Assembly: GCF_026151205.1 (NCBI RefSeq)
Contig: NC_087073.1
Span: forward strand, 10,052,411-10,116,410
DNA from: Bolinopsis microptera
Lineage: Eukaryota; Ctenophora; Tentaculata; Lobata; Bolinopsidae
Direction of reading: 5' to 3'
DNA: 64,000 nucleotides
Part shown: positions 1-11,218 of the stretch, piece by piece
How positions within the stretch are numbered: position 1 is the first letter of the stretch
Layout of the letters: each line of letters begins with the position of its first letter
Made by a program: the position numbers and the translations under genes
Notes under the pieces: generated by a model
Database searches by the model: none
The model's input: only the letters and a program-made list of their open reading frames with translations
Told to the model about the DNA's origin: nothing

Positions 1-340
1 TATGCACATTCATGATTTCATGAGTGTTGAAGAGGGGTTTTGTATGCTCCTTTCTGTAGAATTCCTTGCCCAAGATTTGCTCCCCGTAGGGTCTGCATCG
101 TGCACTAGTTTTAAATTTATCCAAGTATGCTTCTTTATCTCCAAACATTATGCGGGCACACATTTTCTGTGCTTTGAACAGAGGTTCAAGTTTTTTGTTA
201 GATGCCCCTCCCCAGACAGTTATACCATATGCAAGATAGCTTTCAAACAGAGTGTGATATAGATCTTTATGGAGTGATGTGGGAATGTTATCTTTAATTC
301 TATTTAGCATGCCACAGCAGCTGGCTAGTTTTTTTATCAT
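1..340 (-). mobile_element. LINE reverse transcriptase C-terminal fragment
   Basis: Translating the minus strand gives the end of a non-LTR retrotransposon ORF2, reading toward position 1. It passes through segments resembling KLASCCGMLNRIKDN, LAYGITVWGG and RPYGEQILGKEF and ends near KPLFNTHEIMNVH. These are typical of the thumb and C-terminal region of CR1/Jockey-like RTs. Its 3' end runs off the window edge. It is truncated, with the frame probably disrupted near 335, where an 85-bp direct repeat begins. It is not the same sequence as the LINE at 19-24 kb. Confidence 0.7.
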
Positions 341-417
341 GAAATTCTATTGACCATCCATTTTTGGGGAGATGTTGATTTTTGGCTTTGATGAAATAAT
401 TAAATTTCTAGGATGTT
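333..417 (+). repeat. 85-bp direct repeat, copy 1 (identical to 1493-1577)
   Basis: The stretch beginning TTTATCATGAAATTCTATTG and ending AATTTCTAGGATGTT is present identically at 333-417 and 1493-1577, in the same orientation. The two copies bracket the inverted oxygenase fragment plus about 300 bp of unrelated sequence. The second copy lies just upstream of the intact gene. This marks a local duplication with inversion. Confidence 0.9.
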
Positions 418-1189
418 GTAGCAATATACAGTTCCCATCGATCTTTACCAAACTGCAACCTATCATATTCAAGAGCATCTTTTAAGCCAGAAATTGTGTT
501 CTTGTCACAACCTTTCAAAAAATCAAGGGTACCAGAATGAATACTAGATCTAGAATATTCATAATCAAGAGCCCAGTAGAGGATATCAGACTTGTCCATA
601 AACTCATTTAATAGACCGCAAAGCTTAACAGCATTTGTGGAGGCAAGATAAGGGGATGGCCTCAATCCATTTCCCCGCCAGCAAAGGGAATAAACAAGTG
701 CAGCACGATATCCAGTGGTCACTTGCTTGAGCTCATGTGGGCAGCTAGCATAATGTGCCACAAATGAACAATGAGTACTACTTTCAGGAGTGCTATTATT
801 AAAAGTGTGAAGTGTGTTGCAATGTTTCACAACTAGATCACCTCCTGTGAAAATTGATGGGAGTTGGATAATCAGTGTTCCAAACATGTTGATCTCTTTT
901 TCTGTATCCCTATGCTCCTTGAATTGTCCTCCAGGTTCATAGAATAGAAGCTTGTAAGATTTACCATAGATAGTAGCATCTTTAAGTCCTAGGGCCGGTT
1001 TGATCTTATCTTCAATCAGTAGCGAAATTTGTTTTGTGAATGTTTTATTTTTTATTACAAATTTTTCTGGGTCCAATTGAAAGCTGTTTCTAACAGAGAG
1101 ATCAACAAGGGTTTGCTCTCCCAAGCCATATGGTGACTGAGAGCACAAAGGTTTTATGCTATCAAAGGTTTAATCTTATTGATGGGTAT
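418..1189 (-). pseudogene. Inverted partial copy of the 2OG-Fe(II) oxygenase exon
   Basis: This segment is the reverse complement of about 1956-2724 of the neighbouring oxygenase gene, at near identity. Only about three amino-acid changes show in the 240-residue open frame (Ile to Thr, Ile to Lys and Ser to Gly relative to the intact gene). It carries the whole catalytic core, including HRD and the distal His/Arg. It has no matching start region or C-terminal half: the frame runs straight from flanking sequence and stops soon after the breakpoint at 418. It is probably non-functional, but its antisense relation to the parent could give double-stranded RNA if both are transcribed. The high identity implies a recent event. 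Confidence 0.85.
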
Positions 1190-1492
1190 ATGTGAATATG
1201 TGATCGCCGCATAAGGTTCTGTAAATGCGCAGGGCACCTTCAAGCTTAAATTATTCACCTTACTGAGGCAGTCAACCAACGCGCGGCTTTATTTTTATGA
1301 TATGATATGTTTTGATTGTTATGAATAAATACCAAAATTTAAATTTGTTTTCCTAAAATTTGTTTTCCTCAGTCCACGCAATGTAATGCAAGCATTCATC
1401 ACTGATCTGAGGACGGAGATAGATTTACCTGTAAAGAGGTTCTAATTACAAAAAAGAGAGACATTTTTAACACATTTGGCAACAAAGGTCGG

Positions 1493-1577
1493 TTTATCAT
1501 GAAATTCTATTGACCATCCATTTTTGGGGAGATGTTGATTTTTGGCTTTGATGAAATAATTAAATTTCTAGGATGTT
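1493..1577 (+). repeat. 85-bp direct repeat, copy 2
   Basis: Identical to 333-417. It lies 80 bp upstream of the oxygenase start codon, so it may be part of that gene's promoter or 5' leader. Confidence 0.9.
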
Positions 1578-1657
1578 TATTGTATATTGTAAGGTGAGTG
1601 ATAAGATAAAAGAGGCGATTTTAAATTATTATTTAATCTAAACAAGATGTTTTCAGG

Positions 1658-4333
1658 ATGGCATTGAAAAGGTCGTCTTCACAGGAGTTACATCCTTTTC
1701 AAACAAAAACCATTAAACTTGAGACAGATCACCCATCCATTTCCGGAAACATTTCCACATTATCCTCAGAAGTTAATGTTAATGTGGAAGGCAAAAGACA
1801 AGAGAAGTCATGCCATGATTTGAAAGAGGAGCTGTTCTCATTATTGTCTCTTCTTTCAGAAAATTGTGGTGATTTTGCCACAGGTGGGGTTTTACCTCCT
1901 GATGAGTTACAATGTCATCCAAATATTGAAATAAAAGATTATGGTGTTTTACCTTTACCCATCAATAAGATTACCTTTGATAGCATAAAACCTTTGTGCT
2001 CTCAGTCACCATATGGCTTGGGAGAGCAAATCCTTGTTGATCTCTCTGTTAGAAACAGCTTTCAATTGGACCCAGAAAAATTTGTAATAAAAAATAAAAC
2101 ATTCACAAAACAAATTTCGCTACTGATTGAAGATAAGATCAAACCGGCCCTAGGACTTATAGATGCTACTATCTATGGTAAATCTTACAAGCTTCTATTC
2201 TATGAACCTGGAGGACAATTCAAGGAGCATAGGGATACAGAAAAAGAGATCAACATGTTTGGAACACTGATTATCCAACTCCCATCAATTTTCACAGGAG
2301 GTGATCTAGTTGTGAAACATTGCAACACACTTCACACTTTTAATAATAGCACTCCTGAAAGTAGTACTCATTGTTCATTTGTGGCACATTATGCTAGCTG
2401 CCCACATGAGCTCAAGCAAGTGACCACTGGATATCGTGCTGCACTTGTTTATTCCCTTTGCTGGCGGGGAAATGGATTGAGGCCATCCCCTTATCTCGCC
2501 TCCACAAATGCTGTTAAGCTTTGCAGTCTATTAAATGAGTTTATGGACAAGTCTGATATCCTCTACTGGGCTCTTGATTATGAATATTCTAGATCTAGTA
2601 TTCATTCTGGTACCCTTGATTTTTTGAAAGGTTGTGACAAGAACACAATTTCTGGCTTAAAAGATGCTCTTGAATATGATAGGTTGCAGTTTGGTAAAGA
2701 TCGATGGGAACTGTATATTGCTACAGTGGACAAAAGGGTTACTGAGAGAGGGATTTGTAATAGCCATAGAGGCTATGAAAGGGAGAATAGCAGTGATGCT
2801 AGTGATGGAAGTGATGGTTGTCATGGTGGATGTGATTTTGATAGTGATTGGAGAGAATCTGGACCAATCAAGCTTTCTCATTTTATCTCACTGACCAGCA
2901 AGTCTGACAAAATTAATCTTGAATTTGATCCCACCAAAGCCATAAACTGTGCTGATGGATCTTCTGATGATGAAGAATTCTGGGGATATGACAAAGGAAA
3001 AGGAACTTGTTCTGGACCTACTGGTAATGAAGGAGTAAGTCTTGAGCGATGGTACCAGAAAAAAATTGTTGTTCTTTGGAGAGCTGATAAATCACTTTCC
3101 TTGAAAATTAGGTCGTGCTTGTCAGACGGAGTTTCACATGTTCTAACGTTGCTGAAGAAAGGAGAACTGGATGAAGGTAAACAAGGATTCAAACTGTTGT
3201 GGAGATCCTTGAAAAATGTGTCCTCCAATCCCAATGATGTAATCAAGTTGTTGGAAATGAGCACCATTCTTAATTTTGCTAAGAAGGCATGTCACCTTTT
3301 AGAAATCCTTTTCAAGTGGGGAATACCAAATGATGATTCTGCTTGTGTTGTAGCTCATACTGCTTGCTGTTTCAAGGACAATGAGAAAATTGTTTTCTCG
3401 GTCAAAGAACTTCTCAAGAAAAGCTATAAATCTCAAACACAACAAGTTCTGCAGTGCTGCAGCAGTATAAGTTGGCTTAATTCAACCGAAACACTCGAAA
3501 TAGTTATGGATTATACGTTGATAAACACTTCTTCTCCAAGACACAGGTACTATGATTCGAATACATCTAGCTTTAAAAGTGTTCAAACAGGATGTGAAAC
3601 TTCAATATATTCAAATATATTGGAGTTTATGAACAAGCACGATACATTTCCTAGTGGACAAATTGAAAAGCTCGTTTCAATGATAGATTCTGTTGATGAA
3701 ATGGATTCAGCAATCTCATCTGTTTCTCAGTTCCAAGATGGTCATTTAACACATCATCTCTTTATCTCACAATTCCTATCAATTGTATCTGATGAATTAA
3801 CAAACGAGAAATCTGATGAAGCCACAAAAGTGCATCATAGTATTTCTAATATATTTGATCATCTTTTAAAGACATATTTGGTGCAAAGTTACTTGGAACA
3901 GACGTTGACGAAACTTGTTAGTTCGATTAGATGTCTACCCAAAAATTCACAGTCCCTCATTAACATTCTTGTTGGACGGATCCAAGTGGTTTTTCTTGAA
4001 GGAAATGTGCCCGATTTTTTACTCGAAGCCTGTAAATTCAGACTTAAACATTTGGGAACTATAATTTCTAGAGGGGAGCCTGATAAGTCTTGGAAGCAGC
4101 CAACTGCCGTTGTTCCTGACCATCCGAAAGTTCAGCAATTTCTCAGAGGGCCTGCTCACACCTTCACTTACAGAAATTTCAACGACCTTAATCATGCATA
4201 TAATTGGTCACGTAAGCATAGAAATGACAGGGGCTGTTCCATGAACTTAACTCCTGCTGAGCGAGGCTCATCTGCCGTTGTAGATATTGTGAAGACAAAA
4301 CAAAGTTATGATGGGGTAAAGTTGCTGCATTAA
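1658..4333 (+). CDS. 2OG-Fe(II) oxygenase (prolyl-4-hydroxylase-like fold), 891 aa, probable C-terminal frameshift
   Basis: Single long exon. Residues about 130-275 form a double-stranded beta-helix dioxygenase domain. The Fe(II) triad is visible as H191-R-D193 (EHRDTEK) and H250 (CPHELK), and R260 (TGYRAALVY) is placed to bind 2-oxoglutarate, the P4H-type arrangement. The remaining about 600 residues are unrecognised, with an acidic Ser/Asp-rich stretch near 375-440 and helical repeats after it. The substrate is unknown. A tttcag acceptor ends one base before the ATG, supporting this start. The frame stops at 4333, but a shifted frame from about 4312 continues for 47 codons to a TAG at 4453-4455 with charged helical sequence (RRDKEEYERLLELV). 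A one-base indel therefore probably truncates the C-terminus. AATAAA lies at 4607-4612. Confidence 0.8.
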   Translation: MALKRSSSQELHPFQTKTIKLETDHPSISGNISTLSSEVNVNVEGKRQEKSCHDLKEELFSLLSLLSENCGDFATGGVLPPDELQCHPNIEIKDYGVLPLPINKITFDSIKPLCSQSPYGLGEQILVDLSVRNSFQLDPEKFVIKNKTFTKQISLLIEDKIKPALGLIDATIYGKSYKLLFYEPGGQFKEHRDTEKEINMFGTLIIQLPSIFTGGDLVVKHCNTLHTFNNSTPESSTHCSFVAHYASCPHELKQVTTGYRAALVYSLCWRGNGLRPSPYLASTNAVKLCSLLNEFMDKSDILYWALDYEYSRSSIHSGTLDFLKGCDKNTISGLKDALEYDRLQFGKDRWELYIATVDKRVTERGICNSHRGYERENSSDASDGSDGCHGGCDFDSDWRESGPIKLSHFISLTSKSDKINLEFDPTKAINCADGSSDDEEFWGYDKGKGTCSGPTGNEGVSLERWYQKKIVVLWRADKSLSLKIRSCLSDGVSHVLTLLKKGELDEGKQGFKLLWRSLKNVSSNPNDVIKLLEMSTILNFAKKACHLLEILFKWGIPNDDSACVVAHTACCFKDNEKIVFSVKELLKKSYKSQTQQVLQCCSSISWLNSTETLEIVMDYTLINTSSPRHRYYDSNTSSFKSVQTGCETSIYSNILEFMNKHDTFPSGQIEKLVSMIDSVDEMDSAISSVSQFQDGHLTHHLFISQFLSIVSDELTNEKSDEATKVHHSISNIFDHLLKTYLVQSYLEQTLTKLVSSIRCLPKNSQSLINILVGRIQVVFLEGNVPDFLLEACKFRLKHLGTIISRGEPDKSWKQPTAVVPDHPKVQQFLRGPAHTFTYRNFNDLNHAYNWSRKHRNDRGCSMNLTPAERGSSAVVDIVKTKQSYDGVKLLH

Positions 4334-4455
4334 GAAGAGACAAAGAAGAGTACGAGAGATTACTGGAGTTAGTTTCTGGAAAAAGAATTGCTTTAAACCA
4401 GCAGGATCAAAACAAAGTCAATCCAAAAAGAGCAGAAGTAATTGTTCTAGATTAG

Positions 4456-5600
4456 ATGCGCTGAGAACTCTACTTACAAATTTTTGCCAAGATTCAGAGC
4501 ACTTAATTTATTTTATGTTTATTTTTTAAATTGTTTAAATTTCAAAACAAATTTTCAATTATTCCAAACATTTGTTGTTTAACACTAATCCTACTTAACT
4601 ATTTGCAATAAAGAGTTTTTAGAATTGTTTTTTATTGTTTTTCAATCGAGATTCGAGGAGGCCATCTATCATAGAATATTAAACTCGTTTTTGTTGGTTT
4701 AACGCCTTGTGAGTTTTTAGGTTTTTTATGGCTTTTTAATTACATTTTTAAATCTCATTAAAGTAATGATACATTTAAAAGCATTTTATGTACAATTAAG
4801 ATTAAAATGTTTATTTATATTCCTATAATATTAACTAACTTGAATCGATATTTCATATGGTGGTAAATATGGCACCATTTAAATTTTTAACCATTGTCTT
4901 AACCAATTAATTTTATAATAGATTACACCAATGTTATCATTTTATCATATTTTAATTCTTCATTTGCATAGCACATTGAATTATCAAATTATGTTGCAGT
5001 CATAGTGTTTTACTAACATCAATGGGGCCGGGGGGGGGGGGGTCTTCATAAAATTCTCTCGAAATCGAGTTTATAATTATAGTTGTTTAAAATCGAGTTA
5101 ATAGTTGAGTTTAAGCAGCTGATAGATATCACTCCCTTCTATCAGAAACAACAATAAACTCGATTTCGAGAGAATTTTGATGAAGACCCCCCCGGCCCCC
5201 TTAAGGGTGCTTACAGCACATCCTCACCGAAAGCACTAAAATCATAGATACTGTTTTGACAATAGGTCATGAAATAGTAGACATGTCACAATCTCACATT
5301 TTATGTGAGCTGCATGTAGCTATTAATACCATAATATGAGATAAATTGGAAATTGTCTTGACATGTGACAGGCGAATAATCTTAGAGCTTGCAGCATTGA
5401 CTTATCACATAATATTAGAATGTCACGTTTCAATACTGGTAAATGCTTGTAGAAAGTTTACCCATATTTGTTTATACACACCAGTATAATCATGCCAATT
5501 CTAATTCCAGATACGTATTGAATTATTCTTGGTTTATAGTCTATTGTAATTACAAACTTTTAGGCTAAGGCAACCTGGATTCTTGATAACATCAGCTGTC
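4456..5600. other. AT-rich intergenic sequence with one palindromic MITE
   Basis: Apart from the oxygenase polyadenylation signal and the inverted-repeat element at 5022-5203, I see no gene or RNA in this stretch. Confidence 0.6.
5022..5203. mobile_element. MITE with G-rich terminal inverted repeats
   Basis: The left end runs from a GGGGCCGGGGG tract into GTCTTCATAAAATTCTCTCG. The right end is its reverse complement and finishes in CCCCCCCGGCCCCC. Inverted arms are about 50 bp around a short AT-rich centre; total length is about 180 bp. It contains no coding capacity. G/C homopolymer ends recur in other palindromic elements of this window (25.85 kb, 27.27 kb, 40.41 kb, 42.97 kb). Confidence 0.8.
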
Positions 5601-7507
5601 ATGAACAACGATAGGTAAGGGGATTTTACATCGCTTGAAATATTGTTACCGATTTTATGGTTAATAATTATACACAGTTCACCAAATAATTACAAAACAG
5701 ATATAGCAACAAAATCAACACAAATATACTGAACAATAGATTGTATTCTGGAAAACAGATTCTTTTAAAAACATTAAAAAATCCTCAGTCTGAGAATTGC
5801 GAAGGGGTCAGTGGTGTGCGCAGAGGCGGATTTGAGAGGTGACGTGACTATAGGTAACAGCACTATCATTCACCCTAAAGTCAGGATATTTGCTTACGGT
5901 GGTCCCATTGTTATCGGGGAGGGTTGCTTGATTGAGGAACAGACCGTGATTATCAACAGGCAAGTCAAACTTAAAAGATTATGTGAAAAAATGCGGAAAA
6001 ATGATATTTTATAAATTTTATGCTATCAATGCATACTTTTAACACCGATATTAGCAATTACCAAAAATCAGCCGAATCTCCACGACATATCCATTTAAGC
6101 TTATTGTACTTCAGAGGTGATATGTCTGACGAGGACCTGGCTAAGTTCCTGAAGGAGACAGAAACACGACCTCCCCAAACTCGGGGAGGTAGGAATGCTC
6201 CTCTTCGTTCCCTCCAGGTACTTTTCCCTTTTTAGACCTTATTTTACTCGTTTAAATTTTTGTTCATTCCGGTAATGAGTTGGTCCTGGGTTAACAAGAA
6301 AATGATCCATCAGTAGTGCAATTAAATTACTATACTAGAACAGCTCTGTTTTTAATTCACTGAACTTATTGATAAACTGTAGTTTCTTCAGTCTTCACAT
6401 CAGATATTCCCGACAGTACATTTAAAGAGTAAAGTTAAATTCAAATCTGTAAAACATTTTTATCCAGTAACTTTGTTGCAGTGGATGTTACCCTACTTCT
6501 CCTACTCAGGTTCAAACAAACTACGTATGTGGTAAACAGGAGGGCGAGACTCTGTGCATTGGGAGTTACAACGTGTTCGAAGTGGGCACCCATGTCGAGT
6601 CGTTGAAGATAGGCAGCAATAATGTCTTTGAGAGCAAATGCAAGGTTAGTTTCTATTATATTTCAGATCGCTCCATAATCAGTAATGAATGACTAGACAG
6701 GTTTATTGTAATGAAAATTAAATGATGGCGTCTGGACTTGGGACCAGCTCACAGTACATTACATTAATACCTTCTGAATACTATCAGGCTAGCTCAAATT
6801 ATTTGTTATATAATAGCAGTGTCGACAGTATTAAATAGTCATACAGTCGTTTGACCGTATTTTTGACCGTATTTTTGTTTTTGTTCAAATAAAGGATTTT
6901 CATATAAATAAAGGATATTCATCCAAATAAAGGATTTTGAATCATTTAAGTGACTTTTAATGATATCATGTTCCACGTTATAACTGCTTATCTGTCTCAG
7001 TTAGGAAGAGACATGACGGTTGGTGACGGCTGTGTTGTGTCCGTTTTCTGCGTGTTAGATAAAGAGGATCACCTTGATAACATGACTGTGGTGTACGGGC
7101 CCGGCAACCAACGCAGAAAGCAGCAAGATAAACCAATGGTTTGTGTAACACAAACCATTAATCGTCGGACACATAATGTGTCTGATGATTAATGGTTAAT
7201 TTTAGTCAGGGATGAAGGATATCGTGTTCGAACTTGAGCTTATAAATCTCAAAGTGATGCAGTTAACCATACGATCCGTTTCCATAAATTTATGGTAAAC
7301 TTTCGCCATAATAATCTTTTTGCAGTCTGCCAAGTTTTAGACACTCCAAAATAAAATGTTACAACTTCTGATATATTTCAGCCTCAAACACAACAGTTGG
7401 AGTTTCTGGCTAAAGTCTTGCCTAATTTCCACAATCTCAAGAAATCGAATGTCCAGAACGTATCGAATACCCAGAACCTATCGGCAAGAAATGAGAGTGC
7501 AGACTGA
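5601..7507 (+). CDS. DCTN6: Dynactin subunit 6 (p27)
   Basis: Coding exons: 5601-5614, 5789-5959, 6115-6217, 6510-6644, 7001-7138, 7382-7507. They join to 228 codons. The protein is a left-handed beta-helix of hexapeptide repeats ([59 protein letters not shown]) and ends with [21 protein letters not shown]. It matches vertebrate p27 throughout; p27 is part of the pointed-end complex of dynactin that helps bind dynein cargo. It is about 38 residues longer than human p27, through an Arg/Gly/Pro-rich insert in exon 3 and a longer tail. Intron 2 uses a GC donor (AACAG/GCAAGT). The donor of intron 5 lies inside a perfect hairpin. First gene of a plus-strand cluster. Confidence 0.95.
7135..7197 (+). 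promoter_or_regulatory. Two overlapping, mutually exclusive hairpins at a DCTN6 splice donor
   Basis: Hairpin A, 7135-7159, has perfect 12-bp arms (AATGGTTTGTGT / ACACAAACCATT) around one base and encloses the exon 5 donor GT at 7139-7140. Hairpin B, 7153-7197, has 22-bp arms around one base with two G/T-type mismatches. Both need bases 7153-7159, so forming B would free the donor. The structure is read directly; regulation of splicing is inference. Confidence 0.55.
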
Positions 7508-8420
7508 GTTCCCTGAATTAGATCAAGCAGAGTAATTAATTATGAATAAGTAATTAATTAATTAATTATGCCGAGTGTGGCCACGCTGGTTTAAGACTTG
7601 ACTTAATGTAATAATATTGCAGCTGTTGTTTAATTTTGTAACATTACTCAAATTACAAATAACATAATATGTTACTTTAGATATGGGATGATATGTATTT
7701 CTGGCTTCGTTCGGAAACATTTTGATAACGAGTTTCATATTGTGTTTGGTACTCTTGTAGGCTTGTAGAATCTAGAATTAAGATATGAGAATTCGTTAAA
7801 ACAACTTTCAAGTTATATTTTTAATCGTTTTTTCTGATCAGATTCTGCCAGTTTCAGTAGACATCTTCCGTGGTACATCTTATTTGAACTTTTAAGTTCT
7901 ACGAGAAATAACTTGAGCAATGCAAATGATACATAACTGAAGTGTTCATGGTTTTATTATTTTGCTTGACGTAGTTGGTTTTGATTACCACTCTATATTA
8001 TAATATTCACTGTTACTGCTTCCAATGATTTAGATGTGTATATTTTGTAATTTGTATTTGTATTTAGCTATTCAACGATTTATTTTCGGGTTTTTGAATT
8101 ATTAATTTACTGTTTGCTTTAACCGTTTAAAAATGAGCAAGGATTGGCACTCATATTGAAACTACAACTATTGTATCTCGGAGCCGAATAAAAAGCATAC
8201 AAGTTAATATCAAGCTGTGCGATTCTGCGTCCAATTTCCTATAATCCATAGCGTGATGGGGTTATGCTCGATTTAATTGATAAATGACAGTGAAAGTTAG
8301 AGACAAACCGATAATTTGTGATATTCTCATATTACGTGGACTGATTCCAAATCACTGAAATAATCACTAAAATTACTTAACCTTCCCAACCGCTCATGTT
8401 TGTTAACAATATTAGGGCAG
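7508..8420. other. Intergenic region between DCTN6 and the MIF4G gene
   Basis: AT-rich, with a short TAAT tandem at about 7545-7570 and an AATAAA at 8187-8192 that could end the DCTN6 transcript. No gene or clear repeat is seen. A gggcag acceptor-like sequence abuts the next start codon. Confidence 0.5.
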
Positions 8421-10677
8421 ATGGCAGCAGCTGTAGGAAGAGGACGAGCTAGAGGTATCAGGGGTACCCGACCTCCAGGAGACAGTCCCAGCACAATCAA
8501 CTCTCAGTCCCCAGTGGCTAGCCCCCCACCCCCAGTTCTGCTAACACCCACTGCTCCTACTACAGAACCACACTTCGTTACAGAACCACTCCCAGCAGAT
8601 ACTACTCCTGCTCTTCAGACTCCACATGATATAGCTACTTCTTGTTTGAACTTGTTGAGGAATCCTAAGAGACGAAATCAGTTAGACTGTTACAGGGACT
8701 GCATTGAAGTGATTAAAAACTGTTTGGGTGCTCAGGAGAACTCAAAAATCTGGGTTGAAAAGTGTATTCAGGATATTTACGGAAACTTATCCTTGTCACA
8801 AGAGTTTGTTCAGCTTATTTCTACTATACAGGCTGATAAGTCAATGCCAACGTCAAAAGAGGTTTGTCTGGTATTTGGATTTTTATCAACTTTAATGTAA
8901 ATATAACAATGAAATCTTCCTGAACGGGGATTCCTGTTTGTTATACAGTATATCACAGTTAATTTCCAGGGCCCAGGCGTGCTAGAAACGTCTGGAAAGG
9001 TTCTACATAAAAATATGTTTGGAACGCGCGTTGACTGTTTTTCTTTGTTCAGTTAGCGCGCGGCCGAATTATTATTCGTTTGTTCGTTAATATAATTCGT
9101 TCGATTCAATCAATTTTAAAGCCGCTACGATATGCATTATGCAAGTAAGATTTTGTATCGTAGCCAGCTACAATCTACATGCACCGCTAACGATGCAAGG
9201 TGATCGTCGCACAATTTACAATTGCGGAGATAATAACAAGTTTACCTTATGTGCCGACATAATAATCGTCATAATATGTTCATTATATACAAGCCTCTTG
9301 ATTTATAATATCCCCACAGCTCAGTGGGACCCAACGGCCAACTGTTCAAAATAAACCTTTAATATTATAATAGCAAAGCTCAGCACAGTTTAATTGCATG
9401 GTTTTAGGATCTGTAAAGTTGCAATCATCTCGTAATAATGCACTTCTTGATAATGCACATTTTGTTAGATAGGCAACAGGTAGATAGCTACTAGCTAGCT
9501 ATTTACATTTTGTTAGTGCGGCTGTTATCAGTCTATCATCTTACATCAGGTGTATAATATGGTTTCTACACATGATTTCTGCTTGCGGTGTACAATAGAC
9601 AACGGTTGCAAACTGGCAATAATAATAACCCTCTTTCAGTTGGTGGCGGCCACTTTGCGGGCGATGAATCAAGAAATGCTCAGATTAAAGCCCGAAAATC
9701 CAATAACAATGTCAGAAGATCAAGGAGAAGCTTATGCTTCTTTCACGGTCGTATTAGCCGAGGTTTGAATATAGTTTAGAAGTTTTAATTTAGTCATTTG
9801 CATCAATTGTTCCATAACAATTCTACCTTCTAGTTCTTTTGAGGTATAAGGATGATACACATTGTTGGGGATGATTGAGAAAGATCCTGGCAATGATGCA
9901 AGTGTTTAAGAAATCTAAAATCAACTGTTGGAGTGGATAAGAGTGTTGGTTTTAGAAAATGTTAGCAAGATCCTCCACAATATCTAATATGTTTCTCTTA
10001 AACAGGTAGCTCTTCACATCACCAGACATGACGGTCAACCTATCAAATCGTTAACCGATGTCGTATTCAAGGAATGTTTGCAAATCTTGACTCAACCTGG
10101 CTTTCCTGATCAGGTTAATCTCAGCTAAATTCTACTGTACTAATACTTTTTTAAATTCTATTCGGATTTGGCTTTCAGATACCAACAATTTTCTTAATTT
10201 TCGTCCTGTCCTCCTGTTGTAAAACTGCAGTTTAATTTCAGGTCTACAAAGCAATTCACCATGTGTTAGTGAGATACGGTAAGAAGTTTGAAGACCATAT
10301 ATATCACGTGGCTCAAGCCGGAGCCGCCAAGATTCCTGCAGATCAGGTTTCTCGAGAGTTGGAGAGCTTGTACGATAAAATCAGAGGAATTATTATCCAC
10401 GACAGTACTTCTGTAAGTCTGCTTTTGAACATTTTCACTAAAACTGCTTTTTCGTTTTAAATAAGAAGAAATGGAATATATTTAAGTGTACCTTTCATGA
10501 AACAATTTCGTGAATACCGCACATTCATGAACGTTAATCAACATCCTCGAGGTACATATTTTTTGAAGATTTAAAATTCAGGACAAGTCAAGGTTGCTGA
10601 TGTTGGAAATAGTCGAAAGAAGAGCTCACCAGTATGTCATGCCTGAGGAATGTTTGCAGTACTACAAAACTGCTTGA
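8421..10677 (+). CDS. MIF4G-domain protein (MIF4GD/CTIF/PAIP1-like)
   Basis: Coding exons 8421-8861, 9640-9762, 10006-10113, 10242-10412 and 10582-10677 are all phase 0 and total 312 residues. Residues 1-75 are disordered: an RG-rich start (GRGRARGIRG), then Pro/Ser/Thr-rich sequence. From about residue 75 to the end is an all-helical HEAT-type MIF4G domain, ending in LLMLEIVERRAHQYV, which matches the characteristic last helix (LLLLEIIE-RAA) of MIF4GD, CTIF and PAIP1. Such proteins bind eIF4-type helicases or mRNA-end factors in translation and histone-mRNA metabolism. The exact orthologue is unresolved; the RG-rich leader argues against plain MIF4GD. The ATG directly follows a cag. Poly(A) signal at 10972-10977. 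Confidence 0.8.
8862..9639 (+). other. Intron 1 of the MIF4G gene
   Basis: A 778-bp intron with a GTTTGT donor and a ctctttcag acceptor. It has a small GC-rich patch (about 9030-9070, GCGCGC motifs) unlike the surrounding AT-rich sequence, possibly a repeat remnant. No gene is seen. Confidence 0.5.
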
Positions 10678-11218
10678 TTGGGACACAGTTTTTAGTTTAA
10701 TCGCTATCTATTACTTTTTAATGTTGAAACTAAATTGAATACATATTTTTTCTATTCTTAATATTGATTTTATCAACGTTAGCGTACTGTTAAATGCAAA
10801 AACTAATCTGTGTATCAGAACTCAATACCATATTCTGTTAATAGACCAGAATTAAAGTACTGACTGCATAAGAACTGGCTGTCCAATTACATGATCCATT
10901 TCAAGCTATACAAATTGCTTGATTATTAATATAACTGATTCGAAAGTCCGGAGACTGTTGTTTTTCATTTCAATAAATTTATTCATTTAAACATAGTATT
11001 AATGTTTGGTAAATAACAAACTGTCAATTTCATCTTCTTCAATGTCAGCTTCTTTTCTTTTCTTGTTTAATTCTTTCTATGTTTATAGTATATCAATAAA
11101 TTTCCTCATTTTTCCATACAATTGAAATTTGTGAAACTTTTCAATTTTCAAGAAGTAACTATTTAACCAGTAATCAAATACAATATTAATACCCTAATTA
11201 CTGAAAACTTACTCAGCA
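10678..11218. other. Intergenic region
   Basis: AT-rich; holds the poly(A) signal of the upstream gene. An actcag acceptor-like site lies 2 nt before the next ATG. No other feature is seen. Confidence 0.5.

Noticed and set aside
1-262. Plus-strand 86-residue frame at the window start
   Set aside because: It is antisense to a recognisable LINE reverse transcriptase fragment.
5811-6014. DCTN6 reading through exon 2 into [12 protein letters not shown]
   Set aside because: The extension is intron; the GC donor at 5960 joins exon 3 in frame and fits the family.
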